Source of the DNA: DATHGT01 sp035317605
Lineage (GTDB): Bacteria > Methylomirabilota > Methylomirabilia > Rokubacteriales > CSP1-6
Assembly (NCBI GenBank): GCA_035317605.1
Contig: DATHGT010000266.1
Coordinates: 1-8,342 of the forward strand
DNA length: 8,342 nucleotides
Direction: 5' to 3'
In this document: piece after piece, positions 1 to 6,687 of the stretch
How the letters are laid out: each line of letters opens with the position of its first letter
How positions within the stretch are numbered: position 1 is the first letter of the stretch
Program-made: the position numbers and the translations under genes
The notes under the pieces: model-generated
The model's database searches: none
Told to the model about the DNA's origin: nothing
Seen by the model: only the letters and a program-made list of their open reading frames with translations

Positions 1-12
1 CTATCGATTGAT

Positions 13-44
13 GTCGGGGGGAGCGATCGCCGCTCCTCCCCGAC
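13..44. repeat. GC-rich hairpin (13-bp stem, one bulge)
   Basis: Bases 13-25 pair with 31-44 around a 5-base loop (26-30); the only irregularity is a single unpaired T at 37. The inner part contains the palindrome GCGATCGC (23-30). Neither strand shows a T-run after the stem, so it is not a classical intrinsic terminator. It lies in a gene-free stretch downstream of the minus-strand oxygenase gene. Role unknown: it may be a transcript-end structure or part of a longer structured region shared with the inverted repeat at 99-260. Confidence 0.5.
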
Positions 45-98
45 GCCCCCCACCGAGTTGCTGAAAATCTTCCTGATCTAGTCCCCAGAACCGGTACC

Positions 99-260
99 CG
101 CGGGAGGGCGAGCGGGGGATGGGAGTGGGACCGGGTGACCCGTCCCCCGCCAACGAAAGACTCGAAGCCCCACCGCCAGATTGGGAACTACTGGCGGGTG
201 ATCGGTACGCCAACGGTCGTGGTCAGAGGCCCACTCCCATCCCCCGCCCACCCTCCCGCG
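99..260 (-). repeat. 31-bp inverted repeat enclosing a 100-base centre
   Basis: Arms 99-129 and 230-260 are reverse complements at 29 of 31 positions. On a minus-strand transcript both differences become G-U wobble pairs, whereas on a plus-strand transcript they are C-A and A-C mismatches. This fits an RNA structure read from the minus strand, the strand of the oxygenase gene whose stop codon is only 14 bases away. The match ends sharply at both outer ends, and no target-site duplication is seen. The centre holds two smaller hairpins: 127-146 (GGGAC/GTCCC plus GGG/CCC, one bulge, overlapping the left arm) and 173-179 with 191-197 (7 perfect pairs, 11-base loop). It could be a 3'-UTR or terminator-like structure, or a 162-bp MITE/REP-like element; the sequence alone does not decide. 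The gene-free region 1-274 holds this, the 13-44 hairpin and nothing else I can support. Confidence 0.65.
230..257 (-). other. G-quadruplex-forming motif in the right arm
   Basis: Read on the minus strand, this stretch has six G-runs of three or more, separated by loops of 1, 1, 1, 2 and 3 bases, the pattern typical of a very stable parallel quadruplex. It begins 17 bases past the oxygenase stop codon, so it would lie in that gene's mRNA. The left arm carries a weaker version on the plus strand (102-129: five G-runs, loops 1, 5, 2 and 3). Quadruplex folding and the long hairpin use the same bases and would compete. The motif is seen directly; folding in the cell is inference. Confidence 0.55.
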
Positions 261-274
261 CCGCGCGCACAGAC

Positions 275-1003
275 CTAGGAGACGCGACGCCGGAAGACTT
301 CGCGAAAGCCGAAGTAAGCGATCGAGTCCTTCATGTTGGAGACGAAGCGCTTGAACGGGTTCATGCGCGGGTTGGTGACGTACTCGAGGGTGAGGGACAC
401 GCGCTCCTCGCCCTCGCCGAGCGGGGTGATCGAGTGCCAGAGCTTGTTGCCGTTGAAGAGCACGAGCGTCCCCGGCTCCGTGGCCAATCGCAATTCCTCG
501 CTCGCCCGCCCGGGCACGTCCTTGTAGAGCTGGCAGAGCAGCCGGCTGGAGGACCGCTCGACGATGCCGACCAGCACGGTGTAGCGCGTCCCCTGATAGT
601 AGGACGTGTCGTAGTGAAACCCGATGTGATCGCCGGGCTCCGTGTAGAAGTAGAGCGCGCAGGCGTGGGGATCGCTCTCCGGACACGGCTGTGCCCGCTG
701 CCCGGTCACGCGGGCCAGGAACTCGATGAACGCGGGATGGCGATAGAGCGTGAGGATGGCCGGGGCCTCGGCGCGCAGCGTGTAGGAGCTCACGCTGCCA
801 CCCTTCTTGTGGCGCGGGATGTAGTTGCGGTGGATGGCCGGCCGCACCCGGTCGACCTCGGCCGCCAAGGCCTCGACCACCGCGGGCGGCAGCAGCCGCT
901 CCAGGACCAGCAGCTCGTTCTGGCGCTCGTACGTCGCGCGCGCCGCCGCCGCGTCGAGCCCCCTGAACACGCGGGCGATCTCCGGCCCGACGTTCGCGCT
1001 CAC
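275..1003 (-). CDS. 2-oxoglutarate/Fe(II)-dependent oxygenase, substrate unknown
   Basis: A 242-residue soluble protein with no signal peptide or membrane segment. The iron-binding facial triad is visible: H130 and D132 in the HxD motif (GFHYDTSYY, 128-136) and the distal H190 (KLWHSI). R201 (ERVSLTLEY), 11 residues later, is the expected 2-oxoglutarate carboxylate ligand. A tyrosine-rich strand (ALYFYTEPGDH, 116-126) precedes the HxD. The Asp of HxD is intact, so hydroxylase-type chemistry is expected rather than halogenation, where that Asp is replaced by Gly or Ala. The start is GTG at 1003, chosen because GGAGG (1013-1009) lies 5 bases upstream and the first residues lead directly into the domain. 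Length suits a single-domain member. It is transcribed divergently from the ino1 operon and has a structured region after its stop. The superfamily call is firm. The substrate (free amino acid, lipid, small metabolite or protein) cannot be read from the sequence. Confidence 0.85.
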   Translation of the reverse strand: MSANVGPEIARVFRGLDAAAARATYERQNELLVLERLLPPAVVEALAAEVDRVRPAIHRNYIPRHKKGGSVSSYTLRAEAPAILTLYRHPAFIEFLARVTGQRAQPCPESDPHACALYFYTEPGDHIGFHYDTSYYQGTRYTVLVGIVERSSSRLLCQLYKDVPGRASEELRLATEPGTLVLFNGNKLWHSITPLGEGEERVSLTLEYVTNPRMNPFKRFVSNMKDSIAYFGFREVFRRRVS

Positions 1004-1035
1004 TCGGACCTCCGGACACCCCGCATGACCGGGGC

Positions 1036-1065
1036 ATCATACATGCTGTGCTAAACTGATTTCAC
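1036..1065 (-). promoter_or_regulatory. Candidate sigma-70-type promoter for the oxygenase gene
   Basis: On the minus strand, GTGAAA (65-60 of the 1000s; 4 of 6 matches to TTGACA) is followed after 18 bases by TATGAT (1041-1036; 5 of 6 matches to TATAAT). Transcription would start near 1029, giving a leader of about 25 bases with the ribosome site at 1013-1009. A small palindrome (CCCCG at 1019-1023, CGGGG at 1030-1034) covers the predicted start point and could be an operator. This is a motif match only, in AT-richer DNA between divergent genes. Confidence 0.4.
1049..1057 (+). promoter_or_regulatory. Possible extended -10 element for the ino1 operon
   Basis: TGCTAAACT reads as an extended -10 (TG, one base, then TAAACT with 4 of 6 matches to TATAAT). 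No -35 hexamer is recognisable at the usual distance. It sits about 55 bases before the ino1 start, between the elements of the opposing candidate promoter, so the two promoters would interfere. Weak support. Confidence 0.2.
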
Positions 1066-1101
1066 ACGATCGGTCCCGCTACCGCGTGATCGATGTCGAA
1101 C

Positions 1102-1107
1102 AGGAGG
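1102..1107 (+). promoter_or_regulatory. Shine-Dalgarno site that fixes the ino1 start
   Basis: A perfect AGGAGG lies 5 bases before the GTG at 1113. An in-frame GTG at 1086 has no comparable site and would add nine residues not expected in this family, so the downstream GTG is preferred. Confidence 0.7.
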
Positions 1108-1112
1108 CGCCT

Positions 1113-2186
1113 GTGGCATCCCTTCGGGTCGCGATCATCGGTGTCGGGAATTGCGCGTCCGCCCTCGTCCAGGGCGTCCACTACTACCGCCAGGCCCCCG
1201 ACGACGGCTTCATCCCCGGCCTCATGCATCCCCGCCTGGGCGGCTATCACGTGGGCGACATCGAGTTCTCGGCGGCCTTCGACATCGACGCCCGCAAGGT
1301 CGGGCGCGACCTCGGCGAGGCCATCTTCCAGGCCCCCAACAACACCGTGCGCTTCGCGGAGGTGCCGGCCCTCGGGGTGCCCGTCCAGCGCGGGATGACC
1401 CACGACGGCCTCGGGATTTACCTAGCCCAGATGGTCACCAAGGCCCCCGGCGCCACCGCCGACATCGCCAACATCCTGCGCGAGACCGGCACCCACGTGG
1501 TGGTGAACTTCCTGCCCGTGGGCAGCGAGATGGCCACCAAATGGTATGTCGAGCAGATCCTCGACGCCGGCTGCGCCTTCGTCAACTGCATCCCGGTCTT
1601 CATCGCCCGCGAGGCGTACTGGCAACGGCGGTTCGAGGAGCGCGGGCTGCCCGTGGTGGGCGACGACGTCAAGTCGCAGGTGGGCGCGACCATCGTGCAC
1701 CGGGTGCTCACCCACCTGTTCATGGACCGCGGCGTGCGCCTGGACCACACGAGCCAGCTCAACTTCGGCGGCAACACCGACTTCTACAACATGCTCGAGC
1801 GCGACCGGCTGGTCTCCAAGAAGATCTCCAAGACCGACGCCGTGCGCTCGCAGCTTCGCCACGAGCTGCCCGCCGACGACGTCCACATCGGCCCCAGCGA
1901 CTACGTGCCGTGGCTGGCCGACCGCAAGTGGGCCCACATCCGCCTGGAGGGCCGCGGGTTCGGGGATCAGCCGATCAACGTCGAGCTGAAGCTGGAAGTG
2001 TGGGACTCGCCGAACTCGGCCGGCGTGGTCATCGACGCCATCCGCTGCTGCAAGATCGCCCTTGACCGGGGGTTGAAGGGCGCGCTCTTCGCGCCGTCGG
2101 CGTACCTGATGAAGTCGCCCCCGGAGCAGCGGACCGACGACGACGCCCGGCGGCACCTCGAGCGGTTCATCGGCGGCGACGAATAG
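1113..2186 (+). CDS. ino1: Myo-inositol-1-phosphate synthase (bacterial type)
   Basis: Converts glucose 6-phosphate to 1D-myo-inositol 3-phosphate using bound NAD, the committed step of inositol synthesis; cytosolic. With the GTG 1113 start it has 357 residues, close to actinobacterial Ino1 (about 360). The N-terminal Rossmann nucleotide loop is GVGNCAS (10-16). Other family blocks are NFLPVGSE (132-139), GDDVKSQVGAT (183-193), LNFGGNTDF (216-224), the lysine-rich KKISKT (236-241) in the active-site region, and DSPNSAGVVIDAIR (298-311). All are intact, so the enzyme should be active. It is the first gene of a likely operon, with the MMPL exporter starting 12 bases after its stop. In bacteria its product feeds phosphatidylinositol, mycothiol, di-myo-inositol phosphate or inositol catabolism; none of those downstream genes is visible here. 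Confidence 0.93.
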   Translation: MASLRVAIIGVGNCASALVQGVHYYRQAPDDGFIPGLMHPRLGGYHVGDIEFSAAFDIDARKVGRDLGEAIFQAPNNTVRFAEVPALGVPVQRGMTHDGLGIYLAQMVTKAPGATADIANILRETGTHVVVNFLPVGSEMATKWYVEQILDAGCAFVNCIPVFIAREAYWQRRFEERGLPVVGDDVKSQVGATIVHRVLTHLFMDRGVRLDHTSQLNFGGNTDFYNMLERDRLVSKKISKTDAVRSQLRHELPADDVHIGPSDYVPWLADRKWAHIRLEGRGFGDQPINVELKLEVWDSPNSAGVVIDAIRCCKIALDRGLKGALFAPSAYLMKSPPEQRTDDDARRHLERFIGGDE

Positions 2187-2198
2187 GCAGTCCGTAGC

Positions 2199-4994
2199 TT
2201 GACCGTCGTTTCCGGGACCGGTGCCCTCCTGCGCCGGTTGGTGCGAGCCTCGTGCGACCGGCCCCTCCTCACGATCTCGCTCGGCGTCGCCCTGGCCGTG
2301 CTGTCGGTGTGGTACGCCTTCGCCCAGCTGCGCTTCGCGACCTCCACCGCCAGCCTCCTGCCCCGTGGCCAGGCGTACATGCAGCGCTTCCAGGAGTACG
2401 AGCGCCTGTTCGGCGAGATCGACGACCTCATCATCGTGGTCGAAGCGCCGTCGCCGCCCGAGGCCAAGGTGTACGCCGGGCGGCTCGTGCGCGAGCTGCG
2501 CGAGCACGCGGTGCCGCTCAGCCACCTGACCTATCGCATCGACCCCAAGCAGTTCGAGGGGCAGGCCCTCCTGTATCTCTCCAAGCAGAAGCTCGCCCAG
2601 ATCCGCGACCGGATCTTCGACTACCAGGAGTTCATGGAGAGCTTCGCGGCGCGGCCCACGCTGGACCAGCTCGTGGAGGGCCTGGCCACCCAGATCGCGG
2701 GGGCGTTCGTCACCGGGTTCCTCGACCTCGGCCTCGAGGACAACAAGAAGACCGAGAACGACCTGCGCTTCATCGAGGACCTGGTCGCCCAACTCGCCGC
2801 CCGCATCGAGCGACCCATCCCCTATAAATCTCCGTGGGGATCGTTCTTCTCGGTCGACACCGACGACAGCGACGCCGGCTACTTCCTATCGGACGACGAG
2901 CGCCTGCTCTTCATCCTGGCCGTGCCCAAGAGCCAGGCCGGCACCTTCACGGGGGACCGCGAGGCGATCGAAGGCGTGCGCGCGGTCATCCGGACGCTGC
3001 GGCCGCAGTTCCCGGAGATCCAGGTCGGCGTGACCGGCAAGGCCGCGCTCTCCAACGACGAGATGGTCTCGGCCTTCCGCGACAGCGAGTGGGCCAGCGT
3101 GGTGTCCTTCGTCCTGACCTTCGGCCTGCTCTTCGCCGCCTTCCTGCGCGTGGGCAAGCCGGTGGTGATGTGCGTGTTGCTGGCGGTAAGCATGTGCTGG
3201 GCCGTCGGCTTCGCCACCCTCACCATCGGCCACCTCTCGCTGTTCTCGGTCATGTTCATCTCGATCGTGATCGGGATCGGCATCGACTACGGGATCTACT
3301 TCCTCTTCCGCTACGAGGAGGAACGGTTCCTCGGACGCACCCTGCGCGAGGCGCTGGAGATCACGGCGGCGCGCAGCGGCCCGCCCATCCTGCTCGGGGC
3401 GGTGACGGCGGCCGGCACCTTCTACGTGCTGGCCCTGACCGATTTCCGGGGCGTGCAGGAGCTCGGCATCATCTCGGGCACGGCCATCCTGTTCTCGTGG
3501 CTGGCCATGATGACGATGTTCCCCGCCTCGCTCGTGCTCATCGACCGCCGTGACACGGGCAAGCCGCGGAGCCGGGTGCCCCGCTCGGTGGCCCTCGAGC
3601 GCATCCGGATGCCGCTGGTCGAGCGCCTGGCCCAGGCGCCCCGCACGGTCCTGGCCGCCGCCGCGGTGGTGACGGTGCTGTCGCTCCTGGCCCTGGGGAG
3701 CATCAGCTTCGACTACAACCTGCTCAACCTGCAGGCCAAGGGCACGGAGTCGGTGATCTGGGAGAAGCGCATCCTGGCCACGTCCGGACGCTCCGGCTTC
3801 GCCGGACTCAGCACGGCCGGATCGCTCGACGAGCTGCGGCGAAAGCAGGCGGCGTTCAAGAGGCTCTCCACCGTGTCCGAGGTGGACTCGCTCTTGATGA
3901 TGATCCCCGAGGACCAGGAGGAGAAGCAGAAGCTGATCGCCAGCTTCGCGCCGATCGTGACTCCGGTGCGCATCGCCCGCCCCCAATCGATCGACCTGCC
4001 GCGCCTGGTCGCGGGCCTGGAGACCCTCAAGCGCCGGCTCGACATCGCCGAGAACGAGGCACCGCGCGGCGACGCCAAGCAGCGGCTCGACAAGCTCACC
4101 GACGACATCGGCCGGCTCGTCCGGAAGATCCGGCAGAGCGACCGGGACGCGGTGGAGAATGCCCTGGCCGCCCTGCAGGGGCCGCTGTACCGGGACTTCG
4201 TGCGCAGCTTCCAGCGCCTGCAGGCCAACCTCTTCCCCAAGCGAGTGGGCCTGGAGCAGGTCCCCAAGGAACTCCGCAACCGCTACCACAACGCCGAGAA
4301 GGACCTCTTCCTCATCCAGGTCCATCCCTCGATCAACATCTGGGACCGCGGGGGCGCCAGCAAGTTCGTCACCGAGCTGCGCAGCGTCGACCCCGAGGTG
4401 ACGGGCACCCCGATCATCACCTATGAGGCCATCCGCCTGATGGAGCGCTCCTACCAGCAGGGCACGCTCTACGCGGTGGTGCTGGTGACCGCGGTGCTCG
4501 GGCTGTCGATCCGTCGCACGCGCGAGACCCTGCTGGCCCTGCTCCCGCTCGGTCTGGGTCTGGCCTGGACGATGGGTCTGATGTACGTCTTCAAGCTCAA
4601 GTTCACGCTGGGCAACGTGTTCGGCCTGCCCCTGATCCTGGGCGCCGCCTGTGAGTACGGCATGAACATCGTGATTCGCTTCATGGAAGGCCGCGACCAC
4701 GGCGGTCCGCTCATCGCCCGCAGCACCGTCATGGGCGTGCTGGTGGCCGGCCTCACCACCATCGTGGGGTTCGGCAGTCTCCTGATGGCCGACCATCGCG
4801 GCATCTTCGGTCTCGGTCTGCTCCTCACGCTGGGGACCGTCGCCAGCCTGGTCGCCTCGCTCGTCGTCCTCCCCGTCCTGCTCAACATGGTCCAGCAGAT
4901 GCGCGACGCCCGCCGCGTACGCCGCGACGCCGAGCCCGCCGCCCACACGGCGTCCACCGAGCAGCCGACCGAGCGCGTGGGACCGCGCGAGTAA
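2199..4994 (+). CDS. MMPL/RND-family exporter, HpnN-like
   Basis: A 931-residue inner-membrane protein with the duplicated RND layout. TM1 is at about 22-43, followed by a large periplasmic domain (about 45-298). TM2-TM6 (about 299-448) include GIGIDYGIYF (359-368), with the proton-relay-type D363 in TM4. TM7 (about 482-502) leads into a second periplasmic domain (about 505-750) rich in charged, probably helical segments. TM8-TM12 (about 755-898) are followed by a short hydrophilic tail. The N-terminal pattern (TM1, then a STASLLPRG-like turn, then a segment resembling FLSLDELE) recalls HpnN, the hopanoid exporter, which is usually about 850-880 residues. In the second half the relay position is E819 (GAACEYGMNI). 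The start is TTG at 2199, with only a weak AGGCAG site upstream; translation is probably coupled to ino1, 12 bases away. The MMPL call is firm. A lipid or hopanoid substrate is inference, since no hopanoid gene is in the window. Confidence 0.88.
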   Translation: MTVVSGTGALLRRLVRASCDRPLLTISLGVALAVLSVWYAFAQLRFATSTASLLPRGQAYMQRFQEYERLFGEIDDLIIVVEAPSPPEAKVYAGRLVRELREHAVPLSHLTYRIDPKQFEGQALLYLSKQKLAQIRDRIFDYQEFMESFAARPTLDQLVEGLATQIAGAFVTGFLDLGLEDNKKTENDLRFIEDLVAQLAARIERPIPYKSPWGSFFSVDTDDSDAGYFLSDDERLLFILAVPKSQAGTFTGDREAIEGVRAVIRTLRPQFPEIQVGVTGKAALSNDEMVSAFRDSEWASVVSFVLTFGLLFAAFLRVGKPVVMCVLLAVSMCWAVGFATLTIGHLSLFSVMFISIVIGIGIDYGIYFLFRYEEERFLGRTLREALEITAARSGPPILLGAVTAAGTFYVLALTDFRGVQELGIISGTAILFSWLAMMTMFPASLVLIDRRDTGKPRSRVPRSVALERIRMPLVERLAQAPRTVLAAAAVVTVLSLLALGSISFDYNLLNLQAKGTESVIWEKRILATSGRSGFAGLSTAGSLDELRRKQAAFKRLSTVSEVDSLLMMIPEDQEEKQKLIASFAPIVTPVRIARPQSIDLPRLVAGLETLKRRLDIAENEAPRGDAKQRLDKLTDDIGRLVRKIRQSDRDAVENALAALQGPLYRDFVRSFQRLQANLFPKRVGLEQVPKELRNRYHNAEKDLFLIQVHPSINIWDRGGASKFVTELRSVDPEVTGTPIITYEAIRLMERSYQQGTLYAVVLVTAVLGLSIRRTRETLLALLPLGLGLAWTMGLMYVFKLKFTLGNVFGLPLILGAACEYGMNIVIRFMEGRDHGGPLIARSTVMGVLVAGLTTIVGFGSLLMADHRGIFGLGLLLTLGTVASLVASLVVLPVLLNMVQQMRDARRVRRDAEPAAHTASTEQPTERVGPRE

Positions 4995-5008
4995 CCACGT
5001 CCCCCCAC

Positions 5009-6268
5009 ATGCGGGAGCGCCTCGCCCGGCTCCTTCCGCTGCACACGGTCGAGGCGCGGCGCCTGGCCACATTGTTCGCGGTCGTCTACTTCGCGCAGGG
5101 CATGTGGAACCTACCCGTGCAGACGATGACGCTGGTGCTCAAGGAGCGCGGGCTGTCGTCCTCCGGCGTCGCCGACTTCTTCCTGCTGAGCACGATCCCC
5201 TGGGTCATCAAGCCCCTCTACGGCCTGCTGTCCGACTTCGTGCCGCTGTTCGGACGCCGGCGGCAGAGCTACTTCCTGCTCGCCTCGGCCCTGGCCTCGC
5301 TCGCCGGCTTCGCGATGGCGCTCTCCACCGACCACGGCTACTGGCGGCTGGCCTGGCTCTACACCGCGATGGGATTCGGACTGGCCTTCTGCGACGTGCT
5401 GGCCGACGCCATCATGGTCGAGACAGGCAAACCGCGCGGCCTCACCGGCGTGTTCCAGTCCATGCAGTGGGCGTCGATCAGCGTGGCCACGCTGGCCGTC
5501 GGCGTGCTGGGCGGGCACCTCGCGCACACGAGGAGCCTGCACCTGGCCTTCGTGGTGGCCGCCTGCTTTCCGCTGGTGTCGTTCGCCATGGTCCTGGCCT
5601 TCCTGCGGGAGCCGACCTCCCGCATCGACGGCGCCGCCACCCGCGAGGCGTTCCAGGCCATCCGCCAGGCCGCGCGCCATCGCGACCTGTGGATCGTCGC
5701 GGGCTTCATCTTCTGTTCGAACTTCAACCCGCTGTTCGGCCCCGCGTTCCTCTATTTCCAGACCGACGTCTTGCGCTTCGATCAGCGGTTCATCGGCGTG
5801 CTGGCCTCGCTCACCGCGGTCGGCAGCTTCGTGGGAGCGGCGGTCTACGCGCCGCTCTCTCGGCGGGTGCCGCTCCGGCGGCTCATCGTCTTCACGATCG
5901 GTCTCAGCGCGGCGGGGACCCTCGCCTACGTGTTCTATCGGGGGCCGGTCTCGGCGGTGGTCATCGACGCCCTCTACGGCGTGGTCGGGATCCTGATCCA
6001 GCTGAGCCTGCTCGACCTGGCCGCGAAGGCGTGCCCGAAACGGGCCGAGGGCACGTTCTTCGCGCTGCTCATGTCCGTCTACAACGGCTCGACCCAGCTC
6101 TCCACCAACGTCGGCGGCCGGCTCTACGACGGGCTCGGCTTCACTCCGCTCGTCCTCATCTCGACCGTCCTGACCGCGCTGGCGTGGCTGCTGGTGCCGC
6201 TCGTCAAGATCGAGCGCATCGAGGCCGCCGCCCGCGCCGACGCCGACGCGCTGACCATCAAGGCCTAA
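5009..6268 (+). CDS. BT1-family (folate-biopterin transporter type) MFS permease
   Basis: A 419-residue integral membrane protein with about 12 hydrophobic segments. It carries features of the folate-biopterin transporter (BT1) branch of the major facilitator superfamily: PWVIKPLYGLLSDFVPLFG (64-82) followed by the basic RRRQSY (83-88), DVLADAIMVE (129-138), and ACPKRAEGTFFALLMSVYNG (341-360) with the Cys-Pro-Lys and Glu-Gly signature of that branch. Members studied in trypanosomatids, plants and cyanobacteria carry folates or pteridines, but most bacterial members have no known substrate. The ATG at 5009 lies 14 bases after the MMPL stop and has no Shine-Dalgarno site, so translational coupling is likely. 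It is the last gene of the operon; its stop faces the minus-strand gene at 6287 across only 18 bases, with no convincing terminator. A soluble inositol derivative or pteridine are both possible cargoes, neither proven. Confidence 0.82.
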   Translation: MRERLARLLPLHTVEARRLATLFAVVYFAQGMWNLPVQTMTLVLKERGLSSSGVADFFLLSTIPWVIKPLYGLLSDFVPLFGRRRQSYFLLASALASLAGFAMALSTDHGYWRLAWLYTAMGFGLAFCDVLADAIMVETGKPRGLTGVFQSMQWASISVATLAVGVLGGHLAHTRSLHLAFVVAACFPLVSFAMVLAFLREPTSRIDGAATREAFQAIRQAARHRDLWIVAGFIFCSNFNPLFGPAFLYFQTDVLRFDQRFIGVLASLTAVGSFVGAAVYAPLSRRVPLRRLIVFTIGLSAAGTLAYVFYRGPVSAVVIDALYGVVGILIQLSLLDLAAKACPKRAEGTFFALLMSVYNGSTQLSTNVGGRLYDGLGFTPLVLISTVLTALAWLLVPLVKIERIEAAARADADALTIKA

Positions 6269-6286
6269 CGCGCTCGGCGGGGAGAC

Positions 6287-6661
6287 TCACGCGGGAGCGT
6301 CTGTCCTTCCGCGGATCATCCGGTAGGAGCGCCGGAGCCAGCGGACGGCGCGGGAGACGTCGTCGGGCGACTCCACGTCGGTCTCGATCCAGCCCCGGCG
6401 GGCGAAGCGACGATGCGGGCGGACGCGCGCGTCCTTCAGGGCCTCGGCCTGCTCCTCGCGGGGGAGGCGAACCCACAGGTCGTGATCCTTCTCGCGCACG
6501 GGAAAGCACGCGAACAGCTCGTCGCCGATGAAGTAGCCCCAGCGTCCGAACATCGGGGTGATGCGCACGCCCGGCCAGCCCCCCAGCGTCTCGTTCAACT
6601 GCTGGGCGAGACCGCGTCCGCCGCGCTCGAGCACCCGGCGGGTCTTCCGCCCGTGGCCCAT
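6287..6661 (-). CDS. YjbR/TfoX-N-like small protein
   Basis: A 124-residue basic protein with no membrane segment. The core pattern is MFGRWGYFIGDELFACF (37-53), a strand with DLWVRLPREEQAEAL (61-75), RRFARRGWIETDV (84-96) and a closing helix SRAVRWLRRSYRMI (103-116). This is the strand-helix order of the MmcQ/YjbR and TfoX N-terminal families: the MFG opening is TfoX-like, the Gly-Trp and the final SYR helix are YjbR-like. Those families are often labelled DNA-binding, but few members have a proven role. The ATG at 6661 is the only reasonable start; no clear ribosome site precedes it. It lies 26 bases after the stop of the upstream small gene on the same strand, so the two are probably co-transcribed. 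Fold call moderately sure; function unknown. Confidence 0.65.
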   Translation of the reverse strand: MGHGRKTRRVLERGGRGLAQQLNETLGGWPGVRITPMFGRWGYFIGDELFACFPVREKDHDLWVRLPREEQAEALKDARVRPHRRFARRGWIETDVESPDDVSRAVRWLRRSYRMIRGRTDAPA

Positions 6662-6687
6662 GCCCCGGAAGCGCGCGGGTTTGGGGC

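Noticed and set aside
1..81. Plus-strand frame open from the window edge to a TAG at 79-81, possibly the 3' end of a gene starting to the left.
   Set aside because: Only 26 codons, low-complexity composition, no recognisable motif, and it overlaps the 13-44 hairpin. It cannot be judged without sequence to the left.
1..213. Minus-strand reading frame of about 70 codons downstream of the oxygenase.
   Set aside because: Starts with TTG without a ribosome site, is proline/serine/glycine-rich, and its resemblance to a plus-strand frame is just the inverted repeat translated on both strands.
99..260. Insertion sequence or MITE as the firm identity of the inverted repeat.
   Set aside because: No transposase and no visible target duplication at the outer ends; left as one option until copy number is known.
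119..1054. Long plus-strand frame antisense to the oxygenase gene.
   Set aside because: Shadow of the GC-rich opposite strand: arginine-, alanine- and histidine-rich with no domain, while the minus strand has a complete enzyme with catalytic residues.
2817..2841. ATCCCC/GGGGAT hairpin with an unusually AT-rich loop inside the MMPL gene.
   Set aside because: Six pairs with a 13-base loop inside an intact coding frame; within what chance allows.
2886..5072. Very long minus-strand open frame (over 700 codons) opposite the MMPL gene.
   Set aside because: A typical high-GC antisense artefact rich in His, Gln, Asp, Gly and Arg, lacking hydrophobic cores. The plus-strand protein has clear membrane segments and motifs.
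6269..6299. Possible bidirectional terminator between the convergent permease and YjbR-like genes.
   Set aside because: Only a 5-bp CGCTC/GAGCG pairing with a large loop and no T-run on either side.
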